From contig NZ_CP082273.1 of NCBI RefSeq assembly GCF_019880385.1, forward strand, positions 3,038,001 through 3,102,000: a stretch of DNA of 64,000 bases. Reading direction: 5' to 3'. The stretch comes from Nocardioides coralli. GTDB taxonomy: Bacteria; Actinomycetota; Actinomycetes; Propionibacteriales; Nocardioidaceae. Positions 28,229-37,152 of this stretch are shown here, one piece after another. The first letter of the stretch is position 1, and each line of letters begins with the position of its first letter. Under the pieces are notes generated by a model. The model saw nothing but the letters and a program-made list of their open reading frames with translations. It searched no databases and was not told the origin of the DNA. The position numbers and the translations under genes are program-made.

Positions 28229-29206
28229 TCAGAAGCAGGCGCGGATCTCCCCCACCGGCTTCCCGCCCCCGAGCACCTCGAACCGACCGGTACGCCGCAC
28301 GGCCTCCGCGTCGACACCGGGCTCGTCCAGCACTCCCGACCGCTCCAAGGCCGCCGCCATCAGCACCGGCCGCACCCGCACCGCTCCGTCGTCGGTCTTG
28401 AGCGCGAACGCCCGCCCATCGGGCAGCGCCACCGCGTAGCACGACTCGGCCCCGGCCTTCCCGATCGCGCCGGGGATCGCGGTCAGGAGCTCGCGCTCGT
28501 CGCGCCGCGTCCCGGAGACGTACTCCGGGTGGGCCCGGATCGCGTCAGCCACCCGCCGCGACCGCTCGTCGTCCTGGTCGTTCCCGTCCAGCCCCAGCGC
28601 GAGCCGCCGGAACGATCGCGCCAGACCGGTGAGCGAGGTCGACAGCAGCGGCGCCCCGCACCCGTCGACGGCAACGGCCGTCACCGGCTCACCGGTCATC
28701 TCCGAGAACGTCTCCCGGATCGCCACCTGCAGCGGGTGCTCGGGGTCGCGGTAGGTCGCGGTGTCCCAGCCGTTGACGACACAGGTCGCGAGCATGGCGG
28801 CGTGCTTCCCGGAGCAGTTCATGAGGACTTGCGCCTTCCCCCCGCCACCACGCATGACCGCCTCGCGCGCCTCGTCGTCCAGCGGATAGTCCGGGGGCGT
28901 CTGCAGCGCCGACTCATCGAGCCCCGCACCCTTGAGGATCCGCCGCGCCCCGTCGACGTGGATCTCCTCGCCCGAGTGGGAGGCGCAGGCGAGGGCCAGC
29001 AGCTCCCGCTCTAGGTCGAGGCCCAGCCGCACCATCGCCAGCGCCTGGATCGGCTTGTTGCACGACCGTGGCAGCACCGGCGACACGACGTCGCCGACCG
29101 ACCAGTCCGTCGAGCCGTCCGCACGCAACGCGAGCAGCGAGCCGTAGTGGTGTCCCTCCACGAAGCCCGACCGGACGATCTCGGCGACGGTCACCGGCGC
29201 GCTCAT
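28229..29206 (-). CDS. Asparaginase (rhizobial AnsA/type II-like family)
   Basis: The 325-residue protein matches the asparaginase family related to the thermolabile rhizobial enzyme, not the classical bacterial type. Features are GHHYGSLLALRADG, SPVLPRSCNKPIQALAM, CASHSGEEIHV, MNCSGKHAAMLATC and VDGCGAPLLSTSL. It should hydrolyse L-asparagine to aspartate and ammonia. ATG 29206 overlaps the stop of the cupin gene (ATGA), so the pair is translationally coupled, an odd partnership with no obvious pathway link. Confidence 0.88.
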   Translation of the reverse strand: MSAPVTVAEIVRSGFVEGHHYGSLLALRADGSTDWSVGDVVSPVLPRSCNKPIQALAMVRLGLDLERELLALACASHSGEEIHVDGARRILKGAGLDESALQTPPDYPLDDEAREAVMRGGGGKAQVLMNCSGKHAAMLATCVVNGWDTATYRDPEHPLQVAIRETFSEMTGEPVTAVAVDGCGAPLLSTSLTGLARSFRRLALGLDGNDQDDERSRRVADAIRAHPEYVSGTRRDERELLTAIPGAIGKAGAESCYAVALPDGRAFALKTDDGAVRVRPVLMAAALERSGVLDEPGVDAEAVRRTGRFEVLGGGKPVGEIRACF

Positions 29207-29565
29207 GAGGTCCCGCACCGGCTGTAGTCGTCCTCGAGTCGCACGATGTCGTCCTCCCCGGTGTAGTGGCCCCGCTGGATCTCGATGATCACCAGCTGCT
29301 CGTCACCGTTGTTGCAGATCCGGTGCGCGGCCCCGACCGGTACGTCGACGTGCTCACCCAGCCGCGCGACGACGGTCTCACCGTCGATGATGCAGGTGGC
29401 GGTGCCGGCCACGACGAGCCAGTGCTCCGAGCGGTGCTCATGCGTCTGGTAGGACAGCCGGTGGCCGGGGCTGACCTCGATCCGCTTGACCTTGTAGCCC
29501 GGGCCCTCGTCCAGCACGCTCCAGCGTCCCCAGGGGCGCTCGGCCGACATCTCGTGGGATGACAC
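29203..29565 (-). CDS. Mannose-6-phosphate isomerase type II-like cupin
   Basis: The 120-residue protein is a single cupin like the C-terminal PMI domain of AlgA/ManC: RPWGRWSVLDEGPGYKVKRI, then EVSPGHRLSYQTHEHRSEHW with the metal-binding histidines and ICNNGDEQLVIIEIQRGHY. It probably interconverts fructose-6-P and mannose-6-P or acts as the detached isomerase half of a ManC-type enzyme. GTG 29565 follows TAGGGT (29573-29578) by 7 nt; ATG 29550 is an alternative start. Confidence 0.78.
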   Translation of the reverse strand: MSSHEMSAERPWGRWSVLDEGPGYKVKRIEVSPGHRLSYQTHEHRSEHWLVVAGTATCIIDGETVVARLGEHVDVPVGAAHRICNNGDEQLVIIEIQRGHYTGEDDIVRLEDDYSRCGTS

Positions 29566-29617
29566 AGCCTGCACCCTAGCCAGTGGTCCTGAGCGGTCTG
29601 GGTGGCAGGATGCATCC

Positions 29618-30910
29618 GTGCCACCGCCGTCCGTGCCCCAGCACTGCCCCAGCCCGCGGGAGCTCGACGACCTCGAGCTCCTGGCCTCGGGTGCGCTCGC
29701 GCCGACCGCAGCCTTCAACGAGCCGGGCAGCCCCGTCACGCTCACACTGCCCGCCGAACTCGGGGAGGCCGAAACCGTCGAGCTGGTGGACCCGGAGGGC
29801 CTTCCGCTGGCACGGGTAAGCAAGGCGACGGGCGAGCTGGAGGTCCTCAGCCACCACGAGCACGGCCCGTTCCGACGGCTCTATCTCTCCCCCGACCAGG
29901 TCAGGGAGCAGTACGCCGGGCGGACCTTCGTGCCCGTGACCGGAGCGCTGACCCGCGCCCAGCTCGACGAGCTCGCCCGGCTCGACCGCAAGCTGGTGCT
30001 GCTGGCCCTGATCGGCACCGGCACGCCCGACCTTTCGCCGACCGCCACCGTCCGCGCGACCCTGCTCGCGGCCGACCGCCTGGGCGGCGCGGTGGTCGCC
30101 ATCCCGCTCGCGAGCCACGGCGACCCCGAGGTCGACCACGACCTCGGCGTCCGGGTGGTCACCGCCTACGCCGGCCCGGACCCCGTCCACGCCCTTGCCG
30201 AGCCCGACCCCACGTCGGTCGAGCCTGTCGAGACCACGGAAGGCCCTACGCCCACCCACTCCACGCCGGTCGAGCCTGTCGAGACCACCCTCACCGACCT
30301 CTACCCCGACGACATCGCCGCCATCGTCGCGGCCGACCAGCCGCCCCCCGACGAGCAGGGCCTGGTGCTGTTCTTCACCGGCCTCTCCGGGAGCGGCAAG
30401 TCGACGCTGGCCCGCGCGCTGATGGACCGGATCCTCGAGCAGACCGACCGACCGGTCACCAGCCTCGACGGTGACGTCGTCCGTCGCCACCTCTCGGCCG
30501 GTCTCACCTTCTCCAAGGCGGACCGGGAGACCAACATCCGCCGCATCGGCTGGGTCGCAGCCGAGATCTCCCGCCACGGCGGGATCGCCGTCTGCAGCCC
30601 GATCGCCCCCTTCGCCGAGACCCGGGAGCAGGTGCGCGAGATGGTCGACGCCGCGGGCGGTGCCTTCTTCCTGGTCCACGTGGCCACGCCGCTCGAGGAG
30701 TGCGAGCGACGCGACCGCAAGGGCCTCTATGCCAAGGCGCGGCGCGGCGAGATCCCGGAGTTCACCGGCATCTCCTCCCCCTACGAGGAGCCGGACGACG
30801 CCGTCGTGCGGGTCGACACCACCGGCCGCTCCATCGAGGACGCCCTTGACGACGTCACCCACGCGCTCCGTGAGCACGGCTACCTCGACCTGCAGGACGC
30901 GCCGCCGTGA
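29618..30910 (+). CDS. cysC: Adenylylsulfate kinase CysC with degenerate ATP-sulfurylase N-terminal domain
   Basis: The last 185 residues are an APS kinase that makes PAPS: P-loop FTGLSGSGKSTL (253-264), SLDGDVVRRHLS, FSKADRETNIRRIGWVA and FTGISSPYEEP. Residues 1-190 resemble the PUA-like and first part of ATP sulfurylase (LPLARVSKATGELEVL, VPVTGAL) but lack the QTRNP and HxxH active-site motifs, so this half is likely inactive. Residues 198-224 between them are the translated dispersed repeat (SVEPVETT and PVEPVETT). The start is GTG 29618. The kinase feeds the sulfotransferase at 42690. Confidence 0.9.
   Translation: MPPPSVPQHCPSPRELDDLELLASGALAPTAAFNEPGSPVTLTLPAELGEAETVELVDPEGLPLARVSKATGELEVLSHHEHGPFRRLYLSPDQVREQYAGRTFVPVTGALTRAQLDELARLDRKLVLLALIGTGTPDLSPTATVRATLLAADRLGGAVVAIPLASHGDPEVDHDLGVRVVTAYAGPDPVHALAEPDPTSVEPVETTEGPTPTHSTPVEPVETTLTDLYPDDIAAIVAADQPPPDEQGLVLFFTGLSGSGKSTLARALMDRILEQTDRPVTSLDGDVVRRHLSAGLTFSKADRETNIRRIGWVAAEISRHGGIAVCSPIAPFAETREQVREMVDAAGGAFFLVHVATPLEECERRDRKGLYAKARRGEIPEFTGISSPYEEPDDAVVRVDTTGRSIEDALDDVTHALREHGYLDLQDAPP
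30217..30288. repeat. Two in-frame copies of the dispersed repeat inside cysC
   Basis: GGTCGAGCCTGTCGAGACCA occurs at 30217 and again at 30268, 51 bp apart (17 codons), so both copies are read in the same frame as VEPVET. They lie exactly in the linker between the sulfurylase-like and kinase domains. Elsewhere in the window this element is intergenic. Confidence 0.9.
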
Positions 30911-31446
30911 CCGAGCCCCTCAGGGTGCTCTTCGTGTGCACCGCCAACATCTGCCGCTCCCCCTTCATGGAGCTGCTGGCCGACTCGCTCGCCGACGAGA
31001 GCGTCACGGTGAGCAGTGCCGGCACCCACGGTTTCGACGACCACGAGATGGATCCGGTGATGGCGGCGCAGCTGACTGCTCGCGGCTTGACCAGCCGCGG
31101 GTTCCGCAGCCGGTCCCTCACCCGCGAGCTGGTCGACGCCGCCGACCTGGTGCTGACGGCCGAGGGAGCCCACCGCACGATCATCCTGGCCGACCAACCG
31201 GGCGCGTTCCGCAAGGTGTTCACCCTCGGCCAGTTCGCAGCGGCGGTCGAGGACTCCGGCGACGCCACCGGACACGCCCTTCTCGAGACCGTCGGGACCC
31301 GCCGACCCCCGGCCGACCCCGACCTCGACGTGGTCGACCCCTACGGCCGCGGGACCGAAGCAGCCGCGACGGCCTCGGACCAGATCGAGGCGCTGGTGCG
31401 CGTCGTCATCCCCGCCCTCACCCGATCCGGGAGGATCAGCGCATGA
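30907..31446 (+). CDS. Low-molecular-weight protein tyrosine phosphatase
   Basis: The 179-residue protein has the LMW-PTP signature VLFVCTANICRSP (7-19) with nucleophile Cys11 and Arg17, and the general acid in VVDPYGRG (Asp before Pro). In polysaccharide loci such Wzb-type enzymes dephosphorylate the BY-kinase, here encoded at 25420. The GTG start overlaps the cysC stop and its own stop overlaps the TauE start, giving a tight three-gene unit. Confidence 0.92.
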   Translation: MTEPLRVLFVCTANICRSPFMELLADSLADESVTVSSAGTHGFDDHEMDPVMAAQLTARGLTSRGFRSRSLTRELVDAADLVLTAEGAHRTIILADQPGAFRKVFTLGQFAAAVEDSGDATGHALLETVGTRRPPADPDLDVVDPYGRGTEAAATASDQIEALVRVVIPALTRSGRISA

Positions 31447-32450
31447 TGGACCTGCTCACCACCGCTTTCTTCGCGATCCTCGCGGCCGGCTTCCTGGTCG
31501 GGATCGTCGTCGGTCTGACCGGCATGGGCGGTGGCGCCCTGATGACCCCGGCCCTGATCTTCCTCGGCGTCGGCGACGCCGCCACCGTGGTCACGGCCGA
31601 CCTCACCGCCGCCGCGGTCTACAAGACCGGTGGCGCCGTGGTGCACCAGCGGGAAGGGACGCCCAACCTCACGCTCGCCAAGTGGCTGATCATCGGGTCC
31701 GTCCCCACCGCCCTTCTCGGGCCCTATCTCGTGTCGTGGATGACCGAGGACACCGACGAGCTCAACCGGGTCCTCAAGCTCTGCATCGGTTTCGCGCTGC
31801 TGCTCGCCGCACTCACCTACGCGCTGCGGCTGTGGATCAACCTGCGACGCGTCCGGGCCGGCAAGCACGAGGAGAACGACAACCCCAAGATCCGGATTGT
31901 CCCCACCCTGCTCGTCGGCGCCGTCGGTGGCCTCCTGGTCGGCATCACCAGCGTCGGCTCCGGCTCGGTCATCATGATCTGCCTGCTGATGCTCTACCCC
32001 GGCCTCTCCGCCGCGAAGCTGGTCGGCACCGACCTCGTGCAGGCGGTACCGCTGGTGCTCGCGGCCGCGCTGTCCAACATCGCCCTCCACGGCCTCGACT
32101 GGGGCGTGCTGATCCCGCTGCTCATCGGCTCCGTGCCCGGCACCATCCTCGGCGCCCGGCTGGCGCCTCGGGTCAAGCAGTCGTTCATCCGCCGCGGCAT
32201 CGTCGTGGTGCTGACCATGTCTGGCGTGGCCCTGCTCGACAAGGCCGGCTGGGCCCCGCTCGGCGCCGGCGAGGACGAGACCTCGCCGCTGCTGATCGCC
32301 GTGGTTGGTCTCGTGATGGTGTTCCTGGTGCCCCTGGTCTGGGGCGTCATCCGCCGGACCCAGGGCATGCCCATGTTCGGCTCCCCCACGGTCGCCGAGC
32401 TCGAGGATCCGAGCTATCGGCCCGGCATCGTCGGGATGAAGAAGATCTGA
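31443..32450 (+). CDS. TauE/SafE family sulfite/anion exporter
   Basis: The 335-residue membrane protein has eight or so spans in two related halves, each with a TauE/SafE glycine motif (GLTGMGGGALMTP at about 22-34 and GITSVGSGSVIM in the second half). The family moves sulfite, sulfonates or related anions. Coupling with cysC (ATGA overlap through the phosphatase gene) suggests transport of sulfate or sulfite for or from the PAPS pathway; direction is uncertain. Confidence 0.88.
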   Translation: MMDLLTTAFFAILAAGFLVGIVVGLTGMGGGALMTPALIFLGVGDAATVVTADLTAAAVYKTGGAVVHQREGTPNLTLAKWLIIGSVPTALLGPYLVSWMTEDTDELNRVLKLCIGFALLLAALTYALRLWINLRRVRAGKHEENDNPKIRIVPTLLVGAVGGLLVGITSVGSGSVIMICLLMLYPGLSAAKLVGTDLVQAVPLVLAAALSNIALHGLDWGVLIPLLIGSVPGTILGARLAPRVKQSFIRRGIVVVLTMSGVALLDKAGWAPLGAGEDETSPLLIAVVGLVMVFLVPLVWGVIRRTQGMPMFGSPTVAELEDPSYRPGIVGMKKI

Positions 32451-34199
32451 TCAGCAGGCGCTGCTGAAGCCCCACCGGTTGCGGCCCGGGACCACGCTGG
32501 GGGTCATCTCGAGCACGCCGTCCGCTGTCTGGCCGGGGCCGGTCTCCATGTCCCACCGGACCACCACGTCGTCGGTGGACGAGAGTGCCGCCACCACGGT
32601 CGCGACGGGGCGACCGTCGAGCTCGACGATCTTGGTGAACTTGTCGACGCGCTCACCGTTGAGCCGGATCTCCCCGATCGACCCCCCATGGGGGGCGTAG
32701 ATCCGCATGAGCACGAGCTGCGACCCCGGCGTGGTGCCATACCTGCCGCCCCCGGTCACGTAGTCCGGCAGCACCCGCGCGTCCCGCGGCGAGATGGACT
32801 GGCGGAGCGTCACCGAGCCCTGGAGAGATTGGCGCCCATCCTGACAACCGCCCGCACTGACGTCGCCGTAGTAGCGCAAGAAGTAGGACATCTTCGAGCC
32901 GGTTGCGTCGTTGAGCGCGACATGGACATGGGGGGTCTCCCCGTCGTCACCGGGAAGCGCCCCGAGAACGTCGGAACCCGCGAGGAGCTCGGCCTCGGCG
33001 TTCTCGAACGGCGCCACCAGGAGTCGGCCCTCGGCTGACGCGCGAGACAGACCCTGAACGAGATCGACGGGCGACTCCGGGTCGCCGGTGACGGCGTCGA
33101 AGACCGCCCGGGCGGTGTCGGCGAAGAGCCGGTCCTGCTCCCCCGGTGTCAGCTCCAGATAGGGGCGGTGGAGCAGCTCATCGACGATGTTGTCGGGCGT
33201 GAGTGTCGTGCCGCGCGTCTCGACTGGTCCGGCACCCCCGAGGAGGTAGGAGAGGGCAACCGGGTCGAGGGCGACAACCCCGTCCAGGGGCTCCTCCGGG
33301 TAGTCCAGGGCGAATCGCTCGCGCCAGAGCTCGGCGGCGCGAGGGAAGTCCGGCGTGAAGTTGGCGTTGACGAAGTAGGTGCCGTGGACGTCGCCGTAGA
33401 TGCCTCGCTCCGCCTTCGACAGACCCACGGGCTCGGGGAGCACGGCGAACCCGCCTCCGGCGCCCTGGCGCGCCATCCGAAGCCGGCCCCGGTCAGCTTC
33501 GACGGTGGCCCACGACCCGGGTAGACCACCGGTCGCCCTGATCTCGGCGTTGTTCTGGAAGATCAACAGATAACGCCTCGGCTCGTCGCCGCCCAGCATG
33601 GTCGGCAGCGCTCTCGTTGCCGTGAGGCCAGACGCGAGGGCCGCATCGGCGTCGGTGACCATCTCGACGTACTCCTCGAACTGCTCGCGGACGGCGCCGG
33701 AGAGGTCGCTCGCCTCGATACCGGCCACCTCGTCCCGTGCCAACGCGACCGCACCATGAGCCTGCGCGACGGGGGCCTGCAGCTGCCGGGCGACGCCGAT
33801 GGCGACCCGACCGTCGTGGCTCAGGCGGGGGAGCAGGTCGAGGACCGTGGCGAGCGGGTCGAGCCCGCGACCGGTGAGCGTGTCGAGCGAACCACTCAGC
33901 GCGCGGACCGCGGCGGCATCGTCTCCCACCACGGGAACCCGCGTCATCACGGACCACCAGAGACCGTCCGTGTGCTCGGCTGCGTCTGCCGCTGCCGCGC
34001 GGAGGTCGTCCGCAGCGTCACGCTGCGCTTGCTGGCCTTCATCCGCGGTCTGCCGGAGTCGCTCGGCGGCCGAGCGCGCATCGAGCAGATCGGAGCGGAC
34101 CTGGAGCACCAGCCAGCCGGTGTGGGTCCCGGCGGCCAGGACGGCAAGCAGCGCAGTCAGGACCAGGAGGCGTCGGGGGGTGAGCACGTTCGCGCTCAT
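32451..34199 (-). CDS. DUF4012 domain-containing envelope protein
   Basis: The 582-residue protein has one N-terminal membrane span (about 9-31), an outside coiled-coil stretch (33-75) and the DUF4012 domain: RRYLLIFQNNAEIRATGG and GSWATVEADRGRLRM near residues 207-242, then the NANFTPDFP, VVALDPVALSYLLG and NATGSKMSYFL-type stretches. DUF4012 proteins are common in actinobacterial polysaccharide loci and are thought to be related to LCP ligases, so a role in attaching the polymer to the wall is inferred. Its stop abuts the stop of the TauE gene. Confidence 0.82.
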   Translation of the reverse strand: MSANVLTPRRLLVLTALLAVLAAGTHTGWLVLQVRSDLLDARSAAERLRQTADEGQQAQRDAADDLRAAAADAAEHTDGLWWSVMTRVPVVGDDAAAVRALSGSLDTLTGRGLDPLATVLDLLPRLSHDGRVAIGVARQLQAPVAQAHGAVALARDEVAGIEASDLSGAVREQFEEYVEMVTDADAALASGLTATRALPTMLGGDEPRRYLLIFQNNAEIRATGGLPGSWATVEADRGRLRMARQGAGGGFAVLPEPVGLSKAERGIYGDVHGTYFVNANFTPDFPRAAELWRERFALDYPEEPLDGVVALDPVALSYLLGGAGPVETRGTTLTPDNIVDELLHRPYLELTPGEQDRLFADTARAVFDAVTGDPESPVDLVQGLSRASAEGRLLVAPFENAEAELLAGSDVLGALPGDDGETPHVHVALNDATGSKMSYFLRYYGDVSAGGCQDGRQSLQGSVTLRQSISPRDARVLPDYVTGGGRYGTTPGSQLVLMRIYAPHGGSIGEIRLNGERVDKFTKIVELDGRPVATVVAALSSTDDVVVRWDMETGPGQTADGVLEMTPSVVPGRNRWGFSSAC

Positions 34200-34262
34200 T
34201 CCAGGCGTGCCGACGCCCCAGCCGTCACCACGGCCGAGGCGTCAGCGCCAGGGTCTGACCGC

Positions 34263-34712
34263 TCAGCGACGGCCGCGCGGGCGAACGCGCTGCTCGAACG
34301 TGTCGCGGCAGTTCGTGTAGACGGAGTCTCTGGGGGTGGAGTTGAACCACACCCGCACGATGTAGTTGCCCCGGGGCAGCTTCTTGCGGAACGAGTACTT
34401 GTTCCAGCCGGGCCCGTTGTAACGGCGCCGGTGCTCCGCCACGATCAGGCCGTTGCGCGCGCGCTCGTACGTGAAGGTCGCCCATCCCTGGGGCTCGCCG
34501 GGGTCGACACGGAGCTTGACCTTGGCCGGGGCCCCGACCCGGGGGCTGTTGATGGCCTGGCCGGTGCAGGTCGTGCTCACCGAACCCGGGTACGGCGGCG
34601 GTTCGGTGGCCCCGCCCCGGGGCGGTTCGGCGGCCGACTGAGAAGCCGACACCCCTACCAGCCCGCTGGCCACCAGCACGCTCATGGCAACGTAGCTCGT
34701 CAACTTTCGCAT
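34263..34712 (-). CDS. Small secreted protein of unknown function
   Basis: The 149-residue product has a clear signal peptide (1-27, MRKLTSYVAMSVLVASGLVG...SAAE), a Pro/Gly-rich linker and a beta-rich domain with two cysteines (about Cys47 and Cys134, likely a disulfide) and a KLPRGNYIVRVWFNS strand pattern like Ig-like or calycin-type extracellular domains. I do not recognise the family. GGGAGA precedes ATG 34712. It lies upstream of the DUF4012 gene on the same strand (63-bp gap). Confidence 0.65.
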   Translation of the reverse strand: MRKLTSYVAMSVLVASGLVGVSASQSAAEPPRGGATEPPPYPGSVSTTCTGQAINSPRVGAPAKVKLRVDPGEPQGWATFTYERARNGLIVAEHRRRYNGPGWNKYSFRKKLPRGNYIVRVWFNSTPRDSVYTNCRDTFEQRVRPRGRR

Positions 34713-34896
34713 GAGATCTCCCACGATTTTGCGAATGGTGGGCTTACTCAAGCACAGGCTGTCCCCGGATGCAGTCACTTCCGGGGCACGGCGGGGAGGT
34801 GGGTGCGGGCTGCCGGTTGAGACCGGGATTTGAGCCCCCGCCGGAGACCCCGGCTAGCATGGCTCCGCCCAGCACGAGGAGAGGTACCCCAAGCTG

Positions 34897-35817
34897 ATGA
34901 GTGCACCCCCGACGCATGTCGACTACCAGCTGAGCCAGCTCGACCAGCTGGAGGCGGAGTCGATCCACATCTTCCGTGAGGTCGCCGCCGAGTTCGAGAA
35001 GCCCGTCCTGATGTTCTCGGGCGGCAAGGACTCCATCGTGATGCTCCGGCTCGCGGAGAAGGCCTTCTTCCCGGCCAAGATCCCGTTCCCGGTGCTGCAG
35101 GTCGACACCGGCCTCGACTTCCCCGAGGTGCTGGAGACCCGCGACCGCTGGGTGAGCCGCCTCGGCGTCAACCTGGTGGTCGCGAGCATCGACGAGGCCA
35201 TCGAGAAGGGCATCGTCGTCGACGACGGCAAGACCTCCCGCAACCGCCTTCAGATCGGCACCCTGCTCAACGCGATCGAGGAGAACGGTTTCACCGCCGC
35301 CTTCGGTGGCGGTCGCCGCGACGAGGAGAAGGCCCGGGCCAAGGAGCGCGTCTACTCCCACCGCGACGAGTTCGGCCAGTGGGACCCCAAGAACCAGCGC
35401 CCCGAGCTGTGGAGCCTCTACAACGGCCGGCTCCACGAGGGCGAGCACATGCGGATCTTCCCGATCTCGAACTGGACCGAGCTCGACGTATGGTCCTACA
35501 TCGCCCGCGAGGGCATCGAGATCCCCAGCATCTACTTCGCCCACCAGCGACGGGTCTTCGAGCGCGGCGGGATGCTGATGACCGAGACCCCGCTCAACCC
35601 GTGCAAGGACGGCGAGGTCGCCGAGGAGCGCACCGTCCGCTTCCGCACCTGCGGCGACATCACCCTGACCGGCTGCGTGGAGTCCACGGCCAGCACGGTG
35701 GAGGAGATCATTGAGGAGATCGCCGTCGCCCGCGTCACCGAGCGCGGCGCCACCCGCGGAGACGACAAGTTCTCCGAGGCCGCCATGGAGGACCGCAAGA
35801 AGGAGGGCTACTTCTGA
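34897..35817 (+). CDS. cysD: Sulfate adenylyltransferase subunit 2 CysD
   Basis: The catalytic subunit of the heterodimeric ATP sulfurylase forms APS from ATP and sulfate. Its 306 residues have the PP-loop SGGKDS (41-46), LQVDTGLDFPEV, FGGGRRDEEKARAKERVYS, WDPKNQRPELW and the C-terminal RTCGDITLTG. GGAGAGG precedes ATG 34897, and a TAGCAT -10 box lies at 34855-34860. Its stop overlaps the cysN start (TGATG). Confidence 0.96.
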   Translation: MSAPPTHVDYQLSQLDQLEAESIHIFREVAAEFEKPVLMFSGGKDSIVMLRLAEKAFFPAKIPFPVLQVDTGLDFPEVLETRDRWVSRLGVNLVVASIDEAIEKGIVVDDGKTSRNRLQIGTLLNAIEENGFTAAFGGGRRDEEKARAKERVYSHRDEFGQWDPKNQRPELWSLYNGRLHEGEHMRIFPISNWTELDVWSYIAREGIEIPSIYFAHQRRVFERGGMLMTETPLNPCKDGEVAEERTVRFRTCGDITLTGCVESTASTVEEIIEEIAVARVTERGATRGDDKFSEAAMEDRKKEGYF

Positions 35818-37130
35818 TGGCCCAGAGCGACACCGAGATGACCACCGGCGAGCAGGCCGTGGAGAACGTCACCCAGAACATGGACTTGCTGCGGTTCGCG
35901 ACCGCCGGCTCTGTCGACGACGGCAAGTCGACCCTGATCGGGCGGCTGCTGCTCGACTCGAAGTCGATCTTCGAGGACCAGCTCGAGGCCGTGGAGTCGT
36001 CCTCGCAGGCCAAGGGCTACGACTACACCGACCTGGCGCTGCTGACCGACGGCCTGCGTTCGGAGCGCGAGCAGGGCATCACCATCGACGTGGCCTACCG
36101 CTACTTCGCGACGCCCAACCGCAAGTTCATCATCGCCGACACCCCCGGCCACATCCAGTACACCCGCAACATGGTCACCGGCGCCTCGACCGCCGACCTC
36201 GGGCTGGTGCTGGTCGACGCGCGGCAGGGCCTGACCGAGCAGAGCCGTCGCCACGCGGTGCTGCTGTCGCTGCTGCGGGTGCCCCACCTGGTGCTGGCGA
36301 TCAACAAGATGGACCTGGTGGACTACTCGCAGGAGATCTACGAGAAGATCCACGCCGAGTTCAAGCAGTTCGCGACCAAGCTCAACATCCCCGACCTCGA
36401 GGTCATCCCGATCTCGGCCCTCAAGGGTGACAACGTGGTCGAACGCAGCGAGCACATGCCGTGGTACTCCGGCTCGACGCTTCTCCACCACCTCGAGCAC
36501 GTCCACGTGGCCTCCGACCGTGACCTCGTCGACGTCCGGTTCCCGGTGCAGTACGTCGTGCGGCCGAAGTCCGACGACTACCACGACTACCGCGGCTATG
36601 CCGGCCAGGTCGCCGGCGGCGTCCTGAAGCCGGGCGACGAGGTCGTCGTCCTGCCGTCGGGGATGACGTCGAAGATCTCGAAGATCGACCGTTTCGACGA
36701 GGAGATCGACGAGGCGTTCCCGCCGATGAGCGTCACCGTCCACCTCGAGGACGACGTCGACGTCTCGCGCGGCGACATGATCGCGAGGATCAAGAACGCT
36801 CCGAAGCCGGCGCAGGACATCGACGCGATGGTCTGCTGGATGACCAACACCCCGCTGCGGCCGCGGCAGAAGCTGGCCATCAAGCACACCACCCGCACCG
36901 GCCGGACGATGGTGAAGGACATCCAGTACCGCCTGGACGTCAACACCCTCCACCGCGACCAGGACGCGACCGAGCTCGAGCTCAACGAGATCGGTCGGGT
37001 CCAGCTGCGCACGACCGTGCCGCTGCTGTGCGACCCCTACTCCAAGAACCGGACGACCGGCTCGTTCATCCTCATCGACGAGGCGACCGGCGTGACCGTC
37101 GGCGCCGGCATGATCAACACCGGCAGCTGA
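35817..37130 (+). CDS. cysN: Sulfate adenylyltransferase subunit 1 CysN (GTPase)
   Basis: This EF-Tu-like GTPase drives APS formation by CysD. Its 437 residues show G1 GSVDDGKST (31-39), G3 DTPGH (108-112) and G4 NKMD (163-166), followed by the two beta-barrel domains. There is no C-terminal APS kinase domain, in keeping with the separate cysC upstream. It is translationally coupled to cysD, and manA follows 22 bp later on the same strand. Confidence 0.96.
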   Translation: MAQSDTEMTTGEQAVENVTQNMDLLRFATAGSVDDGKSTLIGRLLLDSKSIFEDQLEAVESSSQAKGYDYTDLALLTDGLRSEREQGITIDVAYRYFATPNRKFIIADTPGHIQYTRNMVTGASTADLGLVLVDARQGLTEQSRRHAVLLSLLRVPHLVLAINKMDLVDYSQEIYEKIHAEFKQFATKLNIPDLEVIPISALKGDNVVERSEHMPWYSGSTLLHHLEHVHVASDRDLVDVRFPVQYVVRPKSDDYHDYRGYAGQVAGGVLKPGDEVVVLPSGMTSKISKIDRFDEEIDEAFPPMSVTVHLEDDVDVSRGDMIARIKNAPKPAQDIDAMVCWMTNTPLRPRQKLAIKHTTRTGRTMVKDIQYRLDVNTLHRDQDATELELNEIGRVQLRTTVPLLCDPYSKNRTTGSFILIDEATGVTVGAGMINTGS

Positions 37131-37152
37131 GGTCCTGCGTTCGGGCAGACCC

